From the NCBI GenBank assembly GCA_029532415.1, contig JAQOTA010000035.1:124001-188000 (forward strand): a stretch of DNA of 64,000 bases, read 5' to 3'. A program made the translations under genes and the position numbers. Under the pieces are notes generated by a model. It did not search any database. It was not told where the DNA came from and worked only from the letters and a program-made list of their open reading frames with translations. Every line of letters starts with the position of its first letter. Position 1 is the stretch's first letter. Source of the stretch: Marasmius tenuissimus. Taxonomy: Eukaryota; Basidiomycota; Agaricomycetes; Agaricales; Marasmiaceae. Positions 1-10,734 of this stretch are shown in pieces.

Positions 1-1785
1 AGAAAAGTTTCAAAAAAAGAGAAGGAAACGCACTCACCCCGCAGCAACTCAGCTGACGAAGACGTAGTACCCGCGTTCTGGAAACGAATGAGTGCCGCAT
101 CAAAGTGGGATACCTGGGTAACATGGCCGGTATAACCAAAACGACGGGGCTGGGCAGCTACAACGTCCAGGGTCTCCGGACCATATAGCTCCTCGTTCCG
201 GAACTTGATCTTATGCCAGACCTGGACGCTTCGAAATGGTAGGGAGAGAAAATGGGCCATATCTTGGACCTGTCCTTCATTTGTGAGACCTCGGTGGCGT
301 GATATAAACTCTTTGATGGCGTACTCAATATGAGTAGCCCCGTACCCACCCGCAGTTACACTATCCACGAGTTTAGTGAGGGCAACTGTCTTGACTGTGG
401 GGAACCGTGATAACTGAGGTGATAGTACGTACATCATGTCGGATAATGATCTTTGGGAGCCGGGGATTGTGTACCGCATCTCGGTTGTAGGTGAAGGTTC
501 AGTGGGGTGGTGTGAGAGACTTTGAGTCAAGGTAGGCTGAGTATCCCTCCATTCCAGGTAGTTGGTGTGATGAATGACCTTCTCACGGCGCTCAAGCCAT
601 CTTGTCATCTGAGCGTATTCATCTTTGCCATTTGATGCTCGGTAAGCATCCTTCGCAAAGTCAATATGGAGCCGCTCAGTGGTTTCTGTATTATAGTAGT
701 CGCACGTTCCGTAGAGTTTAATAGCCCTGACATAATGACACAGAAAGTGGAGTTTGGGGATGTTGAAGTGCTCACAAACCCCCCAACTCAATGAATATTG
801 CTTTGTTCTCATGGAACTTTGCGAGCGACGCTTCAAGCGAGGTCAGGGAGTCGTTGCTGTGTATGGGATAACAAGCCAAGTAGAGGAAGTCGAGGAGAGC
901 GCGGGTGGATGTAAGAAGCATCTTTGACCGCGAAGGTAATAATCTCGGAGCATCAAGGATCAAATTGAGCAGAAACGTGCACATTTGCTTGTGCTCAAGA
1001 CCACTGATGCGAGAAAGAGAGGTGATACCCTTATGGAAGTGCCAAATGCCATGGTTTGCTGGCAGGCGACGCACCCGGGCATCAATCTCATCTTCACCAA
1101 CAATGTCTGTGATCCATTGAATGAGATGCTTCATCACCCCCTGATAGAGCTGGTGGAGAAGATCGGGTGTGATGGAGCGGAAAATGTCGGTATATGGTAA
1201 ATCCTCCCAGAATGGGTGCTGAATGGGCTTTATGTTCGCATCCAAGCAAGCCTGCGACCACTCGGCTTTACCAACTAGTTGGGTTGCGTGAATAGCCTGT
1301 GTGGGATTGCGAAAATCCGCAGTAGGTGGGTATTGTTCGAGATTCTTCTTCTCCGCCAAACACAAAGGACAGTCCCTATAGTAGCTGCAGGTGGCGAGGA
1401 TCTGTTCTGGGTAATTCGCAACATGTGCTGCCAAAATTGGATGACACCTCCGTTTTACTCCATCTCCGCTTGCCAAAATGATACCATTCACACCTGCCTC
1501 CCTTAAAGGTGCGAGCAAGCTGCCCATACAAGCATGGAACAAGTTTGCGACTGCTCTTCAACGCGAGGCTTTTGTCACCATGTGTTTGAGTTGAGTAGTT
1601 GGAAGGTATGCGAGAAGGATTTGGCCTTGTTTCGAAGGTTTTCTCCTAATTTCCTTTGGTAGGTTCCCAATAGTGAGATCGACCGGGTAAGCAGTCTTAT
1701 TCCGAAAGAGTGTGATTTGTGTCTTATCACTAGACAAAATCACTGGGATGATGGTAGCGCCAGGTTTGTCACCTTCAAGCTGTTT

Positions 1786-1837
1786 CTGTGGTAATCATCA
1801 GACTCTGAACAGAGGACAGATATTTTGCCCCATGTAC
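1786..1837 (-). other. Intron in the Plavaka relic
   Basis: GTACAT donor at 1837 and CACAG acceptor at 1786 on the minus strand. Removing these 52 nt joins KWWWSTQ to KQLEGDKPGA in frame, which is the arrangement expected for the family. Confidence 0.7.
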
Positions 1838-2125
1838 CTGGGTGCTCCACCACCACTTCCCAGTGTTCATGTGGTGATATAACCTCTGTGTCATATCAGC
1901 ATTGGAGTAGTGTTGCTCAGGGGTGATACACAGGTATGGTGCACACTTGGGTGTACCGTAGAGTGCTTTGATACAATTGAGAACAGGTTGGTGATAAATA
2001 TCAACGGTCTTGCCAGCAATGTCACGAAGTGCTGAGTGTCTAACGGAGATGGCGAGGGCAGAGAGCGGTGATAGCAAGCTTGGAGAGGAGCAGCGGGCTT
2101 GACTCAGACAGAGATAAGGCAGAAA

Positions 2126-2189
2126 CTGGTCCCAATGACAAGTTAGATCTATTGTAGAGGAGGAGAGCAAAGGAGACTGTACTACTCAC
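2126..2189 (-). repeat. 17-bp tandem repeat bounding a possible duplication-born intron
   Basis: The 17-bp word CTGGTCCCAATGACAAG occurs at 2126-2142 and again at 2190-2206. On the minus strand the first copy read ends ..GGGACCAG directly before a GTGAGT donor, and the second copy ends ..GGGACCAG directly before coding sequence. Splicing 2126-2189 (64 nt) would remove exactly one duplication unit. The repeat is directly visible; the splicing is inferred. Confidence 0.45.
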
Positions 2190-2619
2190 CTGGTCCCAAT
2201 GACAAGAGGTCAAGATGAGGGACCAGGTGAAGACTAGCTAGCTTCTATACCTATCCTATGGTCAGAGCTGGAGTCAGAGTGGCTACCTATCAGTCGTGTA
2301 TGAGTAAAATATGAGTCAGAGATGAATAAGAAATGAGTCAGTATGAGATAATGAGATAGCTGCATGATGTGGGTTAAAGCTGCGTGATGGTGGGTCATGA
2401 AAGGGAATCATGAGAAAGAAAGATGTATAGTAAGTGACTGTGAGGAAAGAACATGTGATAATCATGTGAGCCAATGGTGCAGGGAAAAGTGGCATCTTCA
2501 TGACAAGCAATAGCAACCTTGCGGCAACTGAATGATGGTCGTTGGGCTGGGAGTTTCTTGTCAATGATGTTGTTCAGCTCCATGCTGTTCAAATATGAGA
2601 GCCCTAAGGCTTCTGCTAC

Positions 2620-2669
2620 CTATTCATAATTCAGTATCCCACATCATAGAAAGAACGGGCAAGACTTAC
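2620..2669 (-). other. Intron in the Plavaka relic
   Basis: GTAAGT donor at 2669 and GAATAG acceptor at 2620 (50 nt). Splicing joins DLLTIDG to VAEALGLSYLNSMELNNIID, the expected order of conserved blocks in this transposase family. Confidence 0.7.
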
Positions 2670-3450
2670 CCCATCAATTGTGAGTAGATCTGAGAATGCG
2701 GTAAAACCTGTTCAACGCATTTTTGTCCATCAGGCAACCTCCCAGTCCATGTGGGAGGCAAAAGGAGCATACTTGTTCTCCTCAATTCCCTCAACGCTTG
2801 ACTTGTAGTGTTGAAATCCGTCTTTGGAGTTATAAAAGGATGTTGTAGTCGATGTGTTGAATATGACCTCCACAGGTACCCCAGCCTTGCCACCAAACAG
2901 CTTGACATGAATTCCCTCTTGGTGCGCAGGTAAGGAATGAAACAAGGACATTTTGGGTGGTGAGGGTTCAATGTGATTCTCTGCATCATCATTTGGTACC
3001 CGGAGAGGTTCCCGAGGCTGCTCAAAAGTTGTCTCTAGCTCTGGAGCGAGGCTGCCCTTGCCATTGTTGTCATAATCTTCATCATCAGCCTCTTTCACCC
3101 ACATTCAAGGCTTCATCTCTCTCGTTTTGGCCAATATCTCCATCAAACCCAGGAAAATCCTCTGCCAAATAATTGCTCCCAAAGAAGTTGCCTTGAAATG
3201 TTTGATTCGTCTCTTGTTCATCAGCCACCAGAATGTTAGCTCCGGTTGAAGTCGCGAGTTTTGGGGTGCAAGTAAAACGGCGTGGGGGAGGGTTCTGACA
3301 GGACATGAAGCGACTTTGACGGATAAGGCAGTACATGCTTTCATGTGCAGCAAGACACTTCGGTTTTGTGGTTTTTGTCAAGTGTTGCATCATAAATGCA
3401 GGGTGAGTGAAGGTTTTTAGGCATCCAGAGCAGCTGTAGAATTGTAGCAT

Positions 3451-3757
3451 TATACACAAGGCAAAAATTGGATAGTGAGTAGTGGTGGTTTTGTGATTGT
3501 TGAAGAACCGTGAGGCAGTACGGTATGTTACACAAAGAACTGTTAGTATTACGCTTAAACCACCAATCGTGGTACCGAAAATTCGCCTAGCAGAGCCGAT
3601 GTGTCAGTGCGTTTGTCAGGTACAGTGCTAGGATGAAACTTACATCCAAACCCCCACCATCTCTGTTCCTCCAAATCATCTGTTCATTGCCTTCATTTCA
3701 TATACTATCATTCTTATCTTGATGTCCTCACGGATAGGAAGACTGTCAAGGGCCAAC
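3451..3757. other. Spacer without recognised gene
   Basis: About 300 bases between the divergent Plavaka relic and the DUF6532-type gene. No coding sequence, repeat or RNA gene was recognised. Confidence 0.5.
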
Positions 3758-4893
3758 ATGGTTCAGTCAGCACCTCCATTTTCAACCCCACCAATCACAC
3801 TCGATTCAATTCCCAGAAGGGTAACACGTTCGACCACAGCACAATCCAGTACAGCGGCACAACCTTAAGTTGTTGCATCCCAAGGAGCACCTAAGGCTAA
3901 AAAAAGAGCAAATTCAAGAGTGGGTTGGTACTATTTCATTCGCATTCTAACCAAGAAATAGCAATCACTCACCATGAATCAATGTAGTGCAACTGCCCCC
4001 AGTACCTCATACAAGAAAGCAGCCAGTCAAATCTGCTGCTTGCCAGAAGTTGCTACCAGCAGGCCGCCAGCCAGCCCTGGTTCCTCAGGCTACGAGCACC
4101 CAGGTCACTGTGCCGAAAGGTTAGCTTATTTTTCACTGGAAGGAGAGAGAAGGTTCTGAACCAACATCAGCAGGAGCTAAACGACCACTGGCAGCAGTCG
4201 AAATCAATGTTGACAAGAAGGATAGTTCTTCCAAATCCAATGAAGGTCAGTCTATACATTCTGTTCAAGTTAAGTTGAACATCCAGCTCACAGATTCCGT
4301 ATGTTGAAGAGCTCTCTCCTCCAAAGAAAAAGAGACCGAGAGATTCCAATAGACCAGCCCAGAGCTCTGCCGAAGATGAGATCAACCAAAGACTAGATGC
4401 AGAAGAAGAGCCTGAGGACAATCAAGATTGTGGTGGAACCAGTTCAGGGCTGGACACTGGTCCAGTTGATGGGGAGCGTGAAGATGATGCAGCTGCATCT
4501 CATTACATTGCCAACAAGGTTTGTTTTCACATAGCGGTGCCTGCCATTGCTGATAATTGCTGAACAGGCCGTGCACTTTACCATTGAGGACAATCAGGAC
4601 GAAAGTGTGTTTGTTTTTGTTTGGCTATGGCATTGAATATTGAATAACGACACTGTTACAGCACGTCCGAGTCATTCTCGTGCCCATTCTCAAACCTCTG
4701 GTACTGACAACCATGGTCCACCTACCTCTGACTTCAACAGTAACAATGTCCCAGATATTCGAGACAGATATGTGGTATGGTGTTTTGCCTCTCTAAGTCT
4801 AATTCAGTAACCTCATTTTATTCCGTCGCCAGCCAATGCAAGAGGAGTCTGCTCACAAGGCAAAACAGTTACAATACGAGGTACACTTCAATA

Positions 4894-5293
4894 GAGTATA
4901 TTTGTGGGGGTTTATACGGATTTCATATGCATTAAGCGGAGCCCTGTTTTCAAAACCAAATGGACGGATAAGAGTGGAAATTTTATTGGAATTTTACAAA
5001 TCCTTACAATGTCATCTAGGTACCTTATATCTTGAGAGAAGAATCGGCAGAATGTGGCTTCCATCTTTTGCACGGGTGGGCGAGTATCACAGTGTAAATG
5101 GCCCACCTCTTTTTTTACCAGTGTCCGGAAGGTATAGGGGCTTAGAGAGAAGGGTTTTCACCCCCGCTGGGCCTGCCAAACAAGGTAGTACAATGTAAAA
5201 CTGTGTAAGGAGCCTGTAAAAATTGGAGAACTGGACGGATTGGAGCACCAAATGGACGGGTCAAAACCCGTATGAATCCCTACAAATACACTC
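4894..5293. mobile_element. TA-flanked MITE, 400 bp
   Basis: Ends are inverted repeats of about 30 bp (GAGTATATTTGTGGGGG.. against GAGTGTATTTGTAGGGA.., 25 of 30 matching), flanked by TA at 4892-4893 and 5294-5295. No coding capacity. TA flanks fit a Tc1/mariner-type transposase acting in trans; this assignment is inferred. Confidence 0.7.
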
Positions 5294-5307
5294 TAATACA
5301 CCATCTA

Positions 5308-5740
5308 TAGTGTTTTGCGAGCTTGGGCCCAGGCTCTAGGCCAAGCCAAGCTAGGCTCTGAGCCTGAGCTTGAGATTTCAGAGGCCCAGGCTCTGAGCCC
5401 GGGCTGAGCCTTGTGGGTGCCGGGGGTGGCCCTATCTTGGGAGCAAGTGGGACTCTGCTGGAACACCTCAGTGATGTCTTCCGCCCATCCTGGGAGCTGG
5501 AGCCGCTCCTTAGTCATTTCACAACGGTTCTGTGGATCATTCCCGTCACATTGCAACTACTTCTCAAGTTTCTTGCAGCTGGGTGAGCACGTGATCAAGA
5601 CTTTGGCCCAGGCTCAAGCTTTGAGCCTCAGGCTCTCACTGAGAGCTCAGAGCTTGGGCTTGAGGTTTTGACAGCCTCAGGCTCTCCCGAGCCGGGCCAA
5701 GCTCAGAGCTTTGGGCCAAGCCCAGGCTCGCAAAACACTA
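5308..5740. mobile_element. hAT-like MITE, 433 bp, 8-bp target duplication
   Basis: Inverted ends of 21 bp with one mismatch, starting TAGTGTTTTGCGAG. Direct 8-bp repeats ACCATCTA lie at 5300-5307 and 5741-5748. The interior is rich in GGCTC/GAGCC words that also form inverted pairs. No ORF. The 8-bp duplication and TAG-type ends fit the hAT superfamily. Confidence 0.88.
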
Positions 5741-6041
5741 ACCATCTACAAGAAACATTCTAATCATACTTCATAGCTTCCTCAGGTTGATAAAGTCTCA
5801 CACGTCATTTCCTGGTCCGCAACCCAGAATATCCCATCCACCACCACTACCACCTCCATGACTCCCGCCAACATCAAATGGCTTTCACGGACCGACATCA
5901 TTGTCACTAAAAAGGACGAACCTACGAATTACAGCTTACCGGTCAACCCCCTTTGATCCGCACCATCATAGAGAAAGCCATCGCAAGGGGGAAGCTCATG
6001 ATGCTTCTCGACCACACCTACTTGCCATTGAGCCCAGAAGG

Positions 6042-6561
6042 CAAGGGGGCACGCCCTTGAAAAAAAAAAGACCTAGGGTTGATTTTTTCTGAGCTGCCCC
6101 CCAGAAAGACCCTACGTAAGCTTCACACGCACCATATATAGTAATTCCACATGACTCTTTTCTCACACTGAGTAAATCAGTTCAAGCGAGAGTTGACTTT
6201 AACCACTAGTTGAATTCTGCTATTTCTAGCGTGTTTTCTACACACACCTCTTTTTAATGGGATGTTTTGATCAGCTTTGACGCCTCTGGTGATAAATTCA
6301 TACATGTCTGCACATTCACGTGCCTACTGCTGCTGTTGTTCAATAATTGCAGATAGATAACCAAAATACTTGTCAAAAAGCACACTTTACACCATTAATG
6401 ACCTTTGACAAGGGGTTTGCATTCGAAAAATGTATGCCAGAGCTTCCCTGAGGCCACGAACATCTTCAACGTAGGTGGTTTCAAAATTTTTTTCCTGGCC
6501 TCTGGCAGACCCCTCTCCCTCCTACCCCCGGGTCAGGGATTCAATCCCGTGTGCCCCCTTG
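6042..6561. mobile_element. hAT-like MITE inside an exon, 520 bp, 8-bp target duplication
   Basis: Inverted ends CAAGGGGGCAC at 6042-6052 and 6551-6561. Direct repeats CCAGAAGG lie at 6034-6041 and 6562-6569. Removing the element plus one copy of the duplication restores a continuous exon reading ..PLSPEG-TKQIAQASL.., which places the insertion within coding sequence of the DUF6532 gene. No ORF inside. Confidence 0.88.
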
Positions 6562-7620
6562 CCAGAAGGAACAAAGCAGATTGCCCAGGCTTCTCTGGTG
6601 AAAGTTGCCGACATGGATGGATATGACGGCGGCGGCGATATACTCCATCGCTTGGAGGAAGGTGACCCCGACCAGTACATCAAACCACTATTTGACTATG
6701 TAAGTGTCGCATTTTTCTGTCTTTGTTGAGGCTGATGATTATTTTACAGGTGAGCGGGCGCATCGGAAGCGAACGGAAGGACCTAAAGAACCCAAGATCC
6801 ATTGTCGTTGATGCTTTCAACTTCCCGTCATTTAACAGTCGCCGAAAAGCTGGTGAACTTGCTCAGAATCGGACGTTCTTGTATCCTCTCGACATCCACG
6901 TGAGAATACGTTGCTCTCCATCACGCTAGGAAACATTGCTAATCATGTCTTTCGTTTTCACTTCAGGGATGGCCGGATTATCAGAGACCGTTGGATCACC
7001 CTGTCATCCCGACATACATCAACGAGGCTTTCTTCTCACAAAATCTCTACAGTGGCATCATCAAACAATACGGTACATTCTCGTCTTCGGACAGCAAGAA
7101 GCCAGATGAGTTAGAGGTACCAAAGGGCATGGTTACACTGGCAGCTGCGGCTGTGAGTGTCATACCAATTTATACTCCCGTTAACTTTCCCTAATGTCCT
7201 ATAGATTTATGCTTGTCTTCAAGACCATGCCACCGCCACCAAGGATCCGTTTCCCAACAAAGATGTCAACGGTGTATGGCACCTTGCAGTCGAGCTTTTG
7301 GAGAAACTCGAGAACGCGAAACCTTCGAAGTACCATAACTTGATGCACAACATCTACAAGCAGGCTACGTGAGTCAATCCAAATCCCATATCTGACATCT
7401 TCTGATTGACCTCACGAAACATTAAAGCGAAAAACGGGGATACCAGCATGTAACAAATTTGCAAGTGCTCCAAGCCACGGACTGGTCTGCTATTGAGCAG
7501 GAATCCGACGAAGATGAAGACAGCACTACGGCAGAACACCCATCAATCCCGCTGGAACCTACCAACGTACATTCAGAAGGCTGCAATACAGGTACTTCTG
7601 CTGCGGCTATGCCAGAGTAG

Positions 7621-8004
7621 CTATACTGAGGTCACTAGTGACAGTTGCCCTATTGTTCATTCTTCATATCATTGTTCATACTGTCTAACGTATACCCGTT
7701 TTAATCTTACCGCTTAATATATTCACTTTCACTGTAATCATCCTGTGTTCACCCAGTAAATCAGGCGCAATATATGACAAATTTCGAGAAACCTGGAGAG
7801 ACCTTACTCGAAAGCGAGAGAAACCTTCCGTGAAATTTTCGTGATCTTATGATAAACTGAGGAAATATTCCCCAAATTTCCAAAACCCACAAGGGGGGCC
7901 GTTGAATTTGCGAAATTTTGCTCGAGCCTGAAGTTGCCGAACTTTGCAAAATTTCGGAAAATCTTTCTCTAATTAGCGAATAATTCCAATGTACAGTTTT
8001 CCTG
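7621..8004. repeat. Spacer with clustered AAATTTCG words
   Basis: Between the DUF6532 gene and the F-box relic. About 7780-7975 repeats short words such as GAAATTTTCG and CAAATTTCG in both orientations, suggesting an old AT-rich miniature element. No clean termini or target duplication were found. Confidence 0.3.
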
Positions 8005-9214
8005 ATGGAGATCCTCCATCAAATCTTTATCCTCGTCACTACAGCTACAGGACGTGCAGGAGGAGGGAACATATTTGGACCTTGGCGCTGGACATCGCGG
8101 TCTCTTCGGATCAGTGCAGTGTGTTATCGATGGAGATGTATTGCTCTGGATACACCAGAGATATGGACACAGTTTACGTTTGATTCAGCTCATCGAAAAG
8201 CCCGAGTTCCGGTTGAGCTCTTTCTTTCCCGTTCGAAGAACCGCCCACTTTCGATTCTCATTACGCACGATTCATTCGATACATTTCGTAACGACCGCGA
8301 GCTCCTTGACATTCTCTGTGTTCAGAGCCACAGGTTTCATTCGATGCGAGAATAGGCGCGGCTCCCTTCTAAATTTGGAGACTTGAATTGCGGGGAACAT
8401 GTCTCCTATACGACATCTCGTTTGCTTTCCTGATAATCTCGGGGAACTGAATCACGTCCTTTGAGTACAGCAGCTCAAACTCGAGACTCTTACCGTCGTA
8501 TTCAATGAATTTAGGCGGGCTCACATTTTCGAGGCATTTCCGTTTCATACCTATGTCCAAAACCTCGTCATTCAGTTTGCAGAGAGAGGCTCCTTCGAAG
8601 ATTCGTTGAAGGTGCTACGAATGTGTGCTGGTGGCCTCCGATCACTATCATATCAAACCCTTCCGTCACCGAATGATAGGCTGAACGAGATGCATATCAT
8701 TACCTTCCCTGCGATAGAGTCTCCACCCCTCGACCAACCCATCGAATGCCCGAACATAACAGAGATCACAGCTCACATTTCCAACCTTCATGGGGCATAT
8801 CCTCATCTGCAGGACGTCTTCGACTCCGTAACCACTCCGATGTTGAGGAGGTTTTCGTTCACGGGTTGCTGTGGATTTGAAAACGAGCTTGTTGGAGGAT
8901 GGCACCCAAGTTCTCTCGAGAAATTCCTGGAACGAAGCCGTTGCGTGCTGACCGATATTACGCTTAGTGGGCTACCATTCTCAGGAAAAGAAGTGACATC
9001 TATTCTTCAGCAATTACCCGGCCTAGAGCGTCTCACGATTGTAGAGCCTTGGGCTCTCGATGACCCTCTCTCCCTCCCGGAGAAAATCACAAACACCTTC
9101 CAGACCGTAACGAAGCTGCTCATATCTGAGCTCACCGTACAGGAGCTCAAGAGTTGGCCCTCATCCCCACTGGTTCAGGAGACCGGGTGGACGAGTCGAT
9201 TTATTATCCGTTAA
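8005..9214 (+). pseudogene. F-box/LRR-like protein, broken
   Basis: Likely substrate adaptor of an SCF ubiquitin ligase, by family. From ATG 8005 the frame gives MEILHQIFILVTTATG, then CYRWRCIALDTPEIWTQF, the layout of agaric F-box proteins (F-box followed by the VCRRWR..AL.TP.LW block). It stops at about 8353. After a frame change, another reading holds LRR-like segments (NLETC, LVCFPDNLGELNHV, LKLETLTVVFNEFRRAHIFEAFPF) with two in-frame TGA codons near 8384 and 8462. It then joins a 202-codon open stretch, 8606-9214, with repeats such as LSGLPFSGKEVTSILQQLPGLERL. The lesions make a working product unlikely. LRR assignment is by pattern. Confidence 0.6.
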
Positions 9215-10734
9215 AACCCTACGATGAGAAAGGGATGCAGGTTGTGGTGAAAGCGGGCGGTAAAATCATAATCTGAAAATTATTACACCCTTTCGTATAT
9301 AGTAGTTCGTATTCTCATTCATATCATTCATACATTAATAGCTCAAGGTTCGTAACTGACATCTCTCAGAATCCACTAGCTAAGATTTCCCCCCGTTATC
9401 TACGGTACGAAGAGCTCATCCGAGTTTAACAACACCACGATGCTACAGACTTTCAGACGCACCCATACTGAACGTGGAAGCCCGGGAAGGTGTGTCTCGT
9501 GGCATCTCCGAGAACGCTAACGGGAAGAAATGCTCCATTTTTAACCTCACCCACGCGACTAGGGAATACAAAGGGAGTAATTTCAGCACTGGATACGTCA
9601 AGCAAATTATCGTGGTCTTCATGGGGCATGACCACGAGCGTTTTTCGTCTTCAAACCACGGGATAGGCGCACTATAATCCTTCTGCGACGATGACTCCCC
9701 AGATGCTTCCCGAGTTCACGACCTTCAGCATGTCTTCGTATTTCGGAAACCACAGACAGAGGCTGGCCGTGGGTGGCTCCTCCAGCGTCGATTTGCGTTC
9801 AAAGTACGTTCTAGGCTTACGTTCGAATTTCCCAAAGTGACGTGCTTGCCCGCAAGGTTGTGCTTGGTCGTCGGTAAACGCTGGCCCGAATCAGGAGACA
9901 TAAGTGGCCTCTTCAGCTTCTGCGCCACGAAGAAATACTTTGTGCTCGTTATTGGCTATCCTTCACTTCCAAGATATCTTTCATCTGGCTTCAGCACCTC
10001 AAGAAGTCCTCACTGATGTGATGGCCCGACGCTTCTCTACGCTTAGCAAGCTGAGGCTGGACAACACTTCACGCTGGTGGAGATCATAGCTACGTTGAAA
10101 AGTGGATGGGCCGGTATACGTATTGAATTGCGCTAGCAACCACTTGAGTGGCTTATGACGCTGTGGTTCTACGGACTAGGCCAGGGCCCAAAATCTTGAA
10201 GGCACCGACCCAGTTTCTTGGGAACGAAGCCAAAACCCAGATATACTTATGATCTGATACAGAGTCTCTCCAACCTTCCAAAAGTTCTCCAATAGCTGAA
10301 GCGTCATCGGTCTTTGGGAAGATCAGTTGGTGTGCCGGGTAAGAGAATAGGAATTGGAAATTGACGATTCGTGGAACTGGGAATATGTCTTTATAGGGCC
10401 TGTCGTGAAAGTCGATGAAGATTATAGGGTTTTAAAGGGTTGAGACTCGACTCTCGAGGGCAGGGTCTGTGGCATCGTCGATTCAATTTTCGACTGTAGG
10501 ATTGTGGTTTTTGCAGTTTTGCACAAACCTAAAGGCAATCTTCACTGCTATGTATGTCTTCTTCGTCCCATGATACTGTTGGTAATACGGATGTCCTTTA
10601 CAAAATCCGCTCCTGGCAGGATCAGAAACTTATGAAAGTTCTCAACAAATCCAACGAATCAAGCAAACGTATGAAACGTATGCATTCACAGACAACCAAG
10701 AGAATCCACTCATGCCCAAATCAATCTTTTTACA
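9215..10734 (+). other. No gene recognised; possible LRR debris
   Basis: No ORF with recognisable domains. A short stretch near 9995-10065 (DVMARRFSTLSKLRLD) resembles the tail of agaric F-box/LRR proteins and may be debris of a second copy. The remainder shows nothing supportable. Confidence 0.25.

Larger units (their letters stand above)
1..3450 (-). pseudogene. Plavaka-type DNA transposase, decayed, left end outside window
   Basis: Cut-and-paste transposase relic of the basidiomycete Plavaka group (CACTA/CMC-like). Seen: an N-terminal Cys/His finger (CSGC...H...C) just after the ATG at 3448-3450, the DWEVA block near 2735, the SSDKTQ block near 1735, NLPKEIRRKP near 1660, the HPILAAH/CPLC region near 1400, LLHQLYQGVMKHLIQW near 1130, HFNIPK and YNTETTERLHIDFAKDAYRA near 690-770, and a C-terminal part to about 44, where a GTGAGT donor suggests another intron. 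Introns inferred at 2620-2669 and 1786-1837 restore the frame. Lesions: a frame change near 3100, two in-frame TGA codons at about 2713-2730, TGA at 1558-1560, and one extra base in the C6 tract 779-784. At least one TGA replaces an expected arginine CGA. Family call is from recognised conserved blocks, not a database search. Confidence 0.85.
4881..5785 (+). other. Intron enlarged by two MITEs
   Basis: GAG|GTACAC donor at 4881 and CCTCAG acceptor at 5785 flank 905 nt that contain the elements 4894-5293 and 5308-5740. Subtracting the elements and one 8-bp target copy leaves about 60 nt, a normal intron length for this genome. The spliced frame reads ..KAKQLQYE-VDKVSHVISW. Confidence 0.65.
3758..7620 (+). 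pseudogene. DUF6532-domain protein gene invaded by three MITEs
   Basis: Member of the basidiomycete DUF6532 family, whose function is not established. The C-terminal half is clear: LFDY-VSGRIGSERKDLK, PTYINEAFFSQNLYSGIIKQYG, VPKGMVTLAAAA-IYACLQDH and KYHNLMHNIYKQAT resemble the family's conserved blocks. Introns 6700-6749, 6900-6966, 7153-7204 and 7369-7427 all have GT-AG ends and keep frame; the last exon ends at TAG 7618-7620 after an acidic tail. The N-terminus from ATG 3758 is basic and low complexity, with TAA at 3866-3868 and further exons to about 4880 whose joins I could not settle. Two MITEs sit in one intron and one sits in an exon. A frame change near 5953 also argues for decay. 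A working allele without insertions could exist elsewhere. Confidence 0.75.

Noticed and set aside
6527..6546. T-arm-like GGGATTCAATCCC in the exonic MITE
   Set aside because: No A box or acceptor stem around it; a chance hairpin near the element's end.
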